This document shows positions 1 to 5,693 of a stretch of DNA of 15,796 nucleotides, piece by piece. Below the pieces are notes generated by a model, which searched no databases, was not told the DNA's origin, and saw nothing but the letters and a program-made list of their open reading frames with translations. The stretch's first letter is position 1; every line of letters begins with the position of its first letter. The stretch is from JTS-RE9 sp964649195 (GTDB lineage: Bacteria > Planctomycetota > Phycisphaerae > Phycisphaerales > Phycisphaeraceae): assembly GCA_964649195.1 (NCBI GenBank), contig CAZYPK010000129.1:1-15796 (forward strand). Direction: 5' to 3'. The translations under genes and the position numbers were made by a program.

Positions 1-93
1 TCACATTCATGAGCATACATACGCACGAGCCGGGGGAATGTTCAATATATTGTGCCCTGGTTAGTATTACGGGAGGATAACGAAAGAGGAAGA

Positions 94-128
94 GGTCAGG
101 GAACAGGGAACAGGAGACAGGGGACAGG
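94..128. repeat. 7-bp tandem repeat array (GGGACAG/GGAACAG family)
   Basis: Five consecutive 7-bp units are visible: GGTCAGG, GAACAGG, GAACAGG, AGACAGG, GGACAGG. They belong to the same family, on the opposite strand, as the CTGTCCC/CTGTCTC array at 13326-13367. Such short tandemly repeated heptamers resemble the STRR elements described in cyanobacteria. Function is unknown. It lies in the leader upstream of ribD. Confidence 0.85.
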
Positions 129-154
129 AAAGGCAATTGGTTATTATTTATTGA

Positions 155-189
155 TGATTGCTTATTGCTTATTGCTTATTGCTTATTGG
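155..189. repeat. 7-bp tandem repeat array (TTATTGC)
   Basis: Five units of seven bases follow each other: TGATTGC, TTATTGC, TTATTGC, TTATTGC, TTATTGG. The array is AT-rich in a GC-rich region and begins 26 bp after the end of the GGGACAG-type array. It can be read as protein (LIAYCLLLI), which would falsely extend ribD upstream. The rest of 1-259 shows no convincing gene, riboswitch or promoter. Confidence 0.85.
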
Positions 190-259
190 GGGAGCCTTCC
201 TCTTTCGCCTTTTCTCCTCCCCATCTTGCGTATTGTGCAACTCCCGGTACCTTTCGCCG

Positions 260-1423
260 ATGGTTGCACGCACGAAATCAGTTCCCGTCATTGAAGCCCA
301 CATGAAACGCGCCCTGAAACTGGCGGCACGCGGCCAGGGCTTTGTCGAACCCAACCCGATGGTCGGCTGCGTCATCGCCCGCGGCGACAAAATCCTGGGC
401 GAGGGTTATCACCGACAATTCGGCGGCCCGCACGCGGAAATCGAAGCGCTGGCGGCATGCAGGAAAGCCGGCCAGCGCGTCGCAGGTGCGGATGTCTATG
501 TCACCCTGGAGCCTTGCGCTCACACGGGCAAGACGCCGCCTTGTGTGGATGCGCTGATCGAGGCGAAGGTCGGGCGCGTCATCGCCGCGATGCGCGATCC
601 ATTTCCCAAGGTTGATGGTGTTGGTTTCGCAAAGCTCAGAAAGGCGAAGATTGCCGTGGAGGTCGGCCTGTGCGGCGATGAAGCAAGGCAGCTCAATCAA
701 CCGTTTTTCAAAAGGCTCAAAACCGGTGTGCCCTGGGTGATCGTGAAATGGGCTCAGACGGTCGATGGCAACATCGCCACCCGCACCGGCGACAGCAAGT
801 GGATCAGTAATGAGGAAAGTCGTCGAGCGGCCCACGAGGTCCGCGCCCGCGTCGATGCGATCATCGTGGGCATCGGCACCGTGGTGCAGGATGACCCGAT
901 GCTCACGGCCCGCGATGTGAAGGTCAGGCGCATGGCCCGCCGGGTGGTCATCGATCCGACCTTGAAGCTGACCATCGATCATCAGCTTGTGCGCTCACTG
1001 CACCGCAAGAGCGGCCCGCCGATCACCATTGGAGCGAGGGCGGAGATTCTCGAAGCGCGGCCAAAACGCATGATCGAACTGGAAGAGAGAGGCGTGGAAT
1101 TTCTCGCCCTGCCTGTGAAGGAAGTCGATCGCGGACGCTTTGCCCTGCGCCCCCTGCTCAAACATCTGGCGGCGAAACACAACGCCACCAACATCATGGT
1201 CGAAGGCGGCGGCACGGTCATCGGCAGCCTGTTCGCCGAGGATGTCGTCGATGAAGCACTCGTCTTCGTCGGCCCCAGGCTCCTGGGCGACCCGCAAGGC
1301 ATCGCCCCCGCCACAGGCAACATCGTCCGATTGATGCGCAGCGCCAAACAGCTTGCACTCAAAGATGTCTCACGCATCGGGGACGATGTGCTCATGCACT
1401 ACCGCTGCGGCGAAACCTATTGA
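260..1423 (+). CDS. ribD: RibD, bifunctional diaminohydroxyphosphoribosylaminopyrimidine deaminase / 5-amino-6-(5-phosphoribosylamino)uracil reductase
   Basis: RibD carries out the second and third steps of riboflavin synthesis in the cytoplasm: deamination of the GTP-cyclohydrolase product, then NADPH-dependent reduction of the ribosyl side chain. The N-terminal cytidine-deaminase-like domain (about residues 10-150) has the PNPMVGCVI signature, the catalytic HAE (H58, E60) and the zinc ligands in PCAHTGKTPPC (C86, C95). The C-terminal reductase domain (about 165-385) begins with VKWAQTVDGNIA and contains VGIGTVVQDDP and the VEGGG loop. At 387 aa it is close to the usual 360-370. The open frame runs upstream into the heptamer repeats; ATG 260 is preferred because it leaves a normal N-terminus, with ATG 302 the alternative. 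Neither has a clear Shine-Dalgarno site. No other rib gene is next to it, and no FMN riboswitch was recognised upstream. Confidence 0.95.
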   Translation: MVARTKSVPVIEAHMKRALKLAARGQGFVEPNPMVGCVIARGDKILGEGYHRQFGGPHAEIEALAACRKAGQRVAGADVYVTLEPCAHTGKTPPCVDALIEAKVGRVIAAMRDPFPKVDGVGFAKLRKAKIAVEVGLCGDEARQLNQPFFKRLKTGVPWVIVKWAQTVDGNIATRTGDSKWISNEESRRAAHEVRARVDAIIVGIGTVVQDDPMLTARDVKVRRMARRVVIDPTLKLTIDHQLVRSLHRKSGPPITIGARAEILEARPKRMIELEERGVEFLALPVKEVDRGRFALRPLLKHLAAKHNATNIMVEGGGTVIGSLFAEDVVDEALVFVGPRLLGDPQGIAPATGNIVRLMRSAKQLALKDVSRIGDDVLMHYRCGETY

Positions 1424-2862
1424 TCGCCAGGCACGGGAACTTCAAGTTCCCGTGCCTGGAACGCCCGCGCACGGAAGAGGAAATCGACGATGTTCCCTTC
1501 GTGCGGCTGCAGCCAGTCGAGCTTGATCGTCGGGATCGGCCCCAGGTTCAAGCGATCGATGTGCGTCGCGGCGAGCAGTTCCTGGGACCACTGCTTGTCT
1601 TCGGTGATGACGGTGCCTACGAGCGTCGGGCCGATCTTTGCGATCATTTCCGACTGCGGGCATTTGACCACGGAAGTGAACGGGAACATGTATTCCTTGT
1701 TGGCGATCTGCACGTCAGGCGTGTTGCAATGCACGATCCACGGACGCAGATAAGCGGAGTGTTCAAGTTCAACGAGACGCTGCCCGAACTTGGCGGTCAT
1801 ATCGGTCACGCCCGCTTCCTTGCTCATTTGCAGCAGCGATTCGTTGATCGCCTGCGCCTGGCCGGCGACCGTGAACGCGGCCAGTTTTGCGTTCGGATCT
1901 TCCGGCGGCAACGGCGCGATCAGCCCGAGTTTCTCCGCCAAGGCCTGCGCAATCTCCTCGGTGTGCCGCGATGCCCAGACGCCTGAGCAGTTGATGCAGC
2001 CGCGGCCGCTGTTCAGATAAATCGAATCCGCGATGACATCGATGTATTGTTCCCACTGGTCGATCTTGTCATCCCCGATGAGAATTTTCGAATAGCCTGG
2101 ACCGTGGACTTGCACGCCGGGGTTGCCGCGATATTTGTCGATGGTCGATGCGCCGCCGAAGAGCATGACGCGGCCGCAGCGTGAGGCGACTTCGCCGCCC
2201 ACATCCGCATGGCCGGGATAAATCGATATCGCCTCGCGCGGCACACCGGCTTCGAAAAACGCCGCCATCATACGGTAAGGGGTCCACGGTTCCTGCGAGC
2301 CGGGCTTCATGACCAGGCCGATCTGCATGGCGACGACAGGCAGCCAGAGCGTGTGAACGCCCGGCGAATTGGAAGGCAGCACCATGCCCAGCACGGGCGA
2401 GTTGGCCTGATAGGAGACGGTGACGCCGCGTCCTTCCTCGCCGTAGCCGCGCGTGAGGATGTCGGGGTCGAGGCCGCGCGTGAGGCAGTCGAGGATGCGA
2501 TCCATGTTGGAGAGGACGAAGTGATTCTTCGTCATGTTGGCGCGGGCCAGGTGATGCGGCAGACCGGTGGAGGCGGATTGCTGTTTGACGAAATCATCAG
2601 GCGACTGCACGCCATCGCCCAGCGGCAGGTCGGCGCTCAGATAAAGCTCACCCGCCTTCTTCATCATCTGAATCAGTTCGCGGATGGGAATCTCGCGCAG
2701 CACCTCGCGTGCCCGCTGAGCCTTCTTCATATCGCGCGCCACCAGGCCGGCGTTACTCATGCCAAGTTTGGCGACCGGTTCACCGGTGATGAAATGCTTG
2801 ATGGTTTCGGTTTCGAGGCTCTCGTAAGACTGGCCCCAGCGGATGACGGGAATGGTGATCAT
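1417..2862 (-). CDS. aldehyde dehydrogenase superfamily protein
   Basis: This 481-aa protein has the ALDH fold: a nucleotide-binding region with GMVLPSNSPGVHTLWLPVVA and MKPGSQEP, a FGGAS turn, and a catalytic-cysteine segment NSGRGCINCSGVWA with C289 in the nucleophile position and C292 three residues on. The usual general-base motif (ELGG-type Glu) is not visible; the aligned stretch reads VQVHGPGYSKILIGDD. Loss of that Glu is known in CoA-acylating aldehyde dehydrogenases and LuxC-like acyl-CoA reductases, so an acylating or reductive reaction is possible, but the substrate cannot be told from sequence. The start is supported by AAAGGA 7 nt upstream of ATG. The stop overlaps the end of convergent ribD by 7 bp, and the last codons lie inside a perfect palindrome. 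The gene stands alone on its strand, opposite the antitoxin gene. Confidence 0.85.
   Translation of the reverse strand: MITIPVIRWGQSYESLETETIKHFITGEPVAKLGMSNAGLVARDMKKAQRAREVLREIPIRELIQMMKKAGELYLSADLPLGDGVQSPDDFVKQQSASTGLPHHLARANMTKNHFVLSNMDRILDCLTRGLDPDILTRGYGEEGRGVTVSYQANSPVLGMVLPSNSPGVHTLWLPVVAMQIGLVMKPGSQEPWTPYRMMAAFFEAGVPREAISIYPGHADVGGEVASRCGRVMLFGGASTIDKYRGNPGVQVHGPGYSKILIGDDKIDQWEQYIDVIADSIYLNSGRGCINCSGVWASRHTEEIAQALAEKLGLIAPLPPEDPNAKLAAFTVAGQAQAINESLLQMSKEAGVTDMTAKFGQRLVELEHSAYLRPWIVHCNTPDVQIANKEYMFPFTSVVKCPQSEMIAKIGPTLVGTVITEDKQWSQELLAATHIDRLNLGPIPTIKLDWLQPHEGNIVDFLFRARAFQARELEVPVPGDQ
1427..1459. repeat. perfect 33-bp palindrome at a convergent gene overlap
   Basis: Arms of 16 bp (1427-1442, starting CCAGGCACGG, and 1444-1459) are exact reverse complements with one central base. 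The palindrome starts 4 bp after the ribD stop and encodes ARELEVPVPG at the C-terminus of the convergent dehydrogenase. Neither side has a T run, so it is not a standard intrinsic terminator, but transcripts from both genes could fold it into a strong hairpin. Confidence 0.9.
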
Positions 2863-2901
2863 GAAGGAATCCTTTGATACGGGTACGTACTATCGAGCCG
2901 G

Positions 2902-2938
2902 GTATTGTAACGGGGAGAATACGATCGGGCTACAATAC
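2902..2938. promoter_or_regulatory. inverted repeat in the divergent promoter region
   Basis: GTATTGTA (2902-2909) and TACAATAC (2931-2938) form perfect 8-bp arms 21 bp apart. Each arm contains TACAAT reading outward, a one-mismatch -10 hexamer, one pointing at the dehydrogenase and one at the antitoxin-toxin pair. Good -35 boxes at 16-18 bp are not obvious. It may be an operator shared by both genes; this is inference. Confidence 0.4.
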
Positions 2939-2981
2939 ATCACAAGGTTAACGGGTTGAACATCAACCTATGGAGATTCCG

Positions 2982-3236
2982 ATGAAGCGCGTTCATGCAG
3001 TATTCACCAACGGTGCGTTCGTGCCCAACGAACGATGCGACCTGCCTGAGGGAACGGAGGTGGAATTGGCTTTCACATCCGGCCAGGAGGCGCCGGGCGG
3101 CATCCATGATTCTCCCCGGATTTCCCGGGAGGAACGACGAGCCGCCATCGAACGGGTCATCCAACGGATGAAGCAGACCCCGCTTTCGGATGACGCTCCC
3201 CGATTCACACGCGAAGAACTGCATGACCGCCGTTGA
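2982..3236 (+). CDS. DUF104 (AF2212)-like antitoxin
   Basis: This 84-aa protein begins KRVHAVFTNGAFVPNERCDLPEGTEVEL, which matches the small beta-rich DUF104/AF2212 antitoxin pattern (V-x-A-V-Y/F-x-N-G-x-F-x-P ... LPEGT-x-V-x-L). The C-terminal half (about 50-84) is charged and probably helical, as expected for a segment that wraps around a toxin. It overlaps the start of the PIN gene by 14 bp, typical of a VapBC-like operon where the antitoxin comes first. GGAG at 2972-2975 sits 6 nt before ATG 2982, which decides against the upstream in-frame ATG 2970. Expected role: to neutralise the ribonuclease. The family has no obvious DNA-binding domain, so autoregulation is uncertain. Confidence 0.8.
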   Translation: MKRVHAVFTNGAFVPNERCDLPEGTEVELAFTSGQEAPGGIHDSPRISREERRAAIERVIQRMKQTPLSDDAPRFTREELHDRR

Positions 3237-3630
3237 CACCAACATCCTTCTTTACGGTCACGACCCGCGCGATCGGCGAAAGCAGACGATCGCACTGGAT
3301 GTGATTGATTCCATCGAAGACGGCGTCCTCCTCTGGCAGGTCGCCTGCGAGTACCTCGCGGCAGCGCGGAAACTCGCTCCGTACGGTTTGACCGCCTCCA
3401 TCGCCTGGCGTCAAATCGCCGGCCTCCGCGAGGGCTGGGACATGGCCTATCCGACGGGTCACGTCTTGGATCATGCCAGACACTGGCACCAGAACCAATC
3501 CATCTCCCTCTGGGACGCCCTGATCCTCGCCGCTTGCGAAGAGGCCAGAATCACCACGCTCTATTCCGAAGACATCAACGCGAACATGGTGCGCATTCCC
3601 GGACTGACGATCGTCAATCCTTTTGCCTGA
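3223..3630 (+). CDS. vapC: PIN-domain ribonuclease toxin (VapC-like)
   Basis: This 135-aa protein is a full-length PIN domain. The acidic metal-binding residues expected of VapC are present: D5 in AVDTNILLYGHD, E43 in QVACEYLA, D98 in SLWDALILAACEE, and D117 in YSEDI. VapC toxins cleave RNA, often tRNA or rRNA, when freed from their antitoxin. An upstream in-frame ATG (3190) lies inside the antitoxin gene and would add 11 residues before the conserved VDTN start, so ATG 3223 is preferred. The gene overlaps the antitoxin by 14 bp in another frame, implying translational coupling. No residue essential to the family appears lost, so it is probably active. Confidence 0.88.
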   Translation: MTAVDTNILLYGHDPRDRRKQTIALDVIDSIEDGVLLWQVACEYLAAARKLAPYGLTASIAWRQIAGLREGWDMAYPTGHVLDHARHWHQNQSISLWDALILAACEEARITTLYSEDINANMVRIPGLTIVNPFA

Positions 3631-3647
3631 CATGACCGACCCGCCGC

Positions 3648-3893
3648 ATGGCATTCCCAATCGATGGAGTCATTCAATTGAATCGAACATCACGCATCGT
3701 CCTCTCCTGCTTTCTCCTGACCGCGACGGCATTCCAAGCCGTCGCTGCGCCGATGGCTTACACCATCCTCGTCTCCAAACCCACGCACGACGACGCAGCC
3801 TGGAAGCAGGTCGTCGAGGTGCTCGTGAAGAAGCACGAGGCGAAGGTCATTGTGTATGAAGGCGACGGGTACAATAATGGGGCCTTCCAATGA
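3648..3893 (+). pseudogene. truncated 5' copy of the clan CD peptidase-like gene at 5694-7145
   Basis: The open frame (up to 81 codons) encodes a signal peptide (RIVLSCFLLTATAFQAVA) and then YTILVSKPTHDDAAWKQVV, continuing to VIVYEGD, nearly the same as the mature N-terminus of the 483-aa protein downstream. After that Asp the similarity stops and eight unrelated codons lead to a stop. By hand, 3759-3866 matches 5769-5876 at 100 of 108 bases, while the signal peptide regions are unrelated. The original start may be TTG 3678, which has GGAG 8 nt upstream; ATG 3648 is also in frame. The His and Cys positions of the full protein are absent, so this is a remnant, not an enzyme. It lies 17 bp after the toxin gene and directly before the coupled two-gene cassette. 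Confidence 0.8.
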
Positions 3894-3926
3894 CCGGGGG
3901 GCTTTGAATAATGGGAGGCCACCTGT

Positions 3927-4367
3927 ATGGCAAGGGTTTATCGCTGCATGATTTCTACACCGGAAGGCCCCAGAATCGGACGAGATGCCAAAAGCCTGGG
4001 TGTCAGAGTCCCCGACACGAACAGTGGAAAATCAAACTGCGATGTCGCATTGAATGAGCACGGACAAGTGAGTCCCGGCGAAGGAGGGATGTCCGTCGCA
4101 CCAACGGTAACGGCCTTGCCCGAACACCGGATTCCAAGACGCCTGCGCCATTTGGCGCCCAGGGCGACCGGCAACAATGACTTGGCGGTTTGGCGATTTG
4201 GGGAGGGGGAATGGCTTGACGGAGACTTTGCACCAGTGTTAAAGCTCCGCACCGACAGTCCCAAACATGGCGTCATCGAGCCGGAATACGTAATGACCTT
4301 GCAGAAGTACGAAGACGCCTTGGCGGCAACGCAACAATTTTGGATCAATGCGGAAACGAACCCATGA
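3927..4367 (+). CDS. possible Tse2-like ADP-ribosyltransferase toxin, first gene of a coupled cassette
   Basis: The 146-aa protein has no signal peptide or membrane segment. Ordered motifs are VYRCMIS (residues 4-10), LGVRVPDT, PGEGGMSVAP, LPEHRIPRRLRH, WRFGEGEW and KHGVIEPEYVMTLQKYEDAL near the C-terminus. The order 'YR ... GG-x-S-V ... H-x-x-I-x-P-x-x-x-M' resembles Pseudomonas Tse2, a T6SS effector with an ADP-ribosyltransferase-like fold, where I recall LYRA, GGTSVF and HYTIMPAKPM. This is remote, motif-level resemblance only; an uncharacterised conserved family is the alternative. GGGAGG (3913-3918) lies 8 nt before ATG 3927. Its TGA overlaps the ATG of the TPR gene (ATGA), as in toxin-immunity or toxin-partner pairs. 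Base use looks somewhat less GC-rich than in neighbours, by eye. Confidence 0.45.
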   Translation: MARVYRCMISTPEGPRIGRDAKSLGVRVPDTNSGKSNCDVALNEHGQVSPGEGGMSVAPTVTALPEHRIPRRLRHLAPRATGNNDLAVWRFGEGEWLDGDFAPVLKLRTDSPKHGVIEPEYVMTLQKYEDALAATQQFWINAETNP

Positions 4368-5653
4368 GCAAATTTGCGGAGAACCCAGTCTATGTCAAGC
4401 ATGAAGAACTCCTTCGAAATCTTCATGCCCTTATCGCTTCGGGCCGGGCCGATTCCACCGAGGCCGATGCGATTCGTGACGAGATGGACGATACCTGTCT
4501 TGCACTTTCCCAGGAGGAGCGAGACCGATTGGGAGGGCTGTCGGCCGATCTTTACATGCTGACGGATGAGGAGATTTATGAGAGGCGACCGCCGGAACTG
4601 AGCAGCGACGAGGCCCTGCGCCGCGAGGCGGAGCGTGCATATCGGGCCAACGATTGGGAGACACTATTGCGATTGATGCGATATGGAATGCCGTGGTTCC
4701 CGCCACATCGGGTCGCATTTTTCCGTGCCCGCCAATACGACAAACTCCGTCACCTTGCCACCGCAACCCTTTTTTACAAGAAGGCGGTGGAAGTTGCTCC
4801 TGACTACGCTCCGTATCAGGTTGTTCTGTTAAGCGCCCTCGAACGATTGGGCGACAACGGCCCGGCAGTTGATCAAGCAAAACAGATGCTCGAAAGCACG
4901 ATCCATCCAATTGTCGTCATCTTTGCCGCCGGAGTTCTTCAACGATACGCTCCTCCGCAGGAATTGAAGCAGACCAGTCGAGACCTGATTCCCAAACTTG
5001 AAACAGCGGTTGATGAACTTAAGTCCGGCGACGTTGTTGCCGCTGTTCCTTCGGTCTTCACATACGCCGTTGCAATCCTGGCAAGTTGCCATCGAAACAT
5101 CGGCGACCTTCCGAAGGCCATCGCAGTCTGGTCCGAGGCGGTACAAATCAACGACGAGCCCGACAAATGGCTGGATCATGTCGCCTTGGGGCAACTGAAA
5201 CTTGAGGCCGGAGACGCCAACGGCGCCGCAAAAGAGTTTGAAAATGCGGTCAAATTACACGCTCGGGCTGGACTGCCCTACCTTTATCTGGCCCATCGCC
5301 GGTTCGAGAACGACAACTTCACCGAGGTCTTGTCCCTGCTGGACACGGCGCTCACTCTTGAAATCTCGCCGTCTTTTCAGGCCCGCTGCTGGGAGTTGAA
5401 GGCGATCACCCAGCATCAACTGGACATCAACCCCAAACGAGTGCGGCAAAGTTTCGAGAGAGCCATCGCATTTGATCCGTTCAATGAACGCATCAAGCAG
5501 AATTATGATGTGTTTGAAGCATCTTTGGCCGGACAAGACGAGAGGTTTACCACTGCACCGATTGACAATCATGCCGGATTCGATCCTGTCACTCTCTCGC
5601 GTGGCGCGGCCGTAGCCGACATCGAATTCGCCCCTATGGGCCAGGCGGCATGA
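4364..5653 (+). CDS. tetratricopeptide repeat protein, partner of the Tse2-like gene
   Basis: This 429-aa, apparently cytoplasmic protein has a charged helical N-terminal region (about 1-75, starting MSKFAENPVYVKHEELLRNL, with the segment LGGLSADLYML), followed by TPR-type helical pairs at about 128-180 (LFYKKAVEVAPDYAPY) and 231-385 (GDLPKAIAVWSEAVQI; AGDANGAAKEFENAVKLH; VRQSFERAIAFDPFNERI). TPR domains bind proteins, so it could hold or neutralise the upstream product or link it to a target. The start is fixed by the ATGA overlap with the upstream stop. The upstream in-frame ATG 4340 would lie inside the neighbouring gene. The C-terminal 45 residues are low in repeats and may be disordered. 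Whether it acts as immunity protein, chaperone or unrelated partner cannot be decided from sequence. Confidence 0.75.
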   Translation: MSKFAENPVYVKHEELLRNLHALIASGRADSTEADAIRDEMDDTCLALSQEERDRLGGLSADLYMLTDEEIYERRPPELSSDEALRREAERAYRANDWETLLRLMRYGMPWFPPHRVAFFRARQYDKLRHLATATLFYKKAVEVAPDYAPYQVVLLSALERLGDNGPAVDQAKQMLESTIHPIVVIFAAGVLQRYAPPQELKQTSRDLIPKLETAVDELKSGDVVAAVPSVFTYAVAILASCHRNIGDLPKAIAVWSEAVQINDEPDKWLDHVALGQLKLEAGDANGAAKEFENAVKLHARAGLPYLYLAHRRFENDNFTEVLSLLDTALTLEISPSFQARCWELKAITQHQLDINPKRVRQSFERAIAFDPFNERIKQNYDVFEASLAGQDERFTTAPIDNHAGFDPVTLSRGAAVADIEFAPMGQAA

Positions 5654-5693
5654 GATCATCCTCCTGAATTGAACATGTTGCGGAGTAACTCAA

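Noticed and set aside
94..189. CRISPR array or ribD coding extension
   Set aside because: Units are 7 bp with no spacers, and the protein read from the repeats (LIAYCLLLI...) is unlike any RibD N-terminus.
1..259. FMN riboswitch upstream of ribD
   Set aside because: The region is filled largely by heptamer repeats, and I could not find the conserved FMN aptamer segments.
278..982. Long open frame on the minus strand opposite ribD (234 codons)
   Set aside because: ribD is certain from catalytic motifs; the opposite frame shows no family signature and is a product of high-GC codon bias.
1427..1459. Standard rho-independent terminator
   Set aside because: The stem is perfect but no T run follows on either strand; kept as a palindrome instead.
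3860..3930. Target-site duplication of a transposon at the cassette's left edge
   Set aside because: No matching short direct repeat was found near 5654-5700, and no transposase or integrase is in the cassette.
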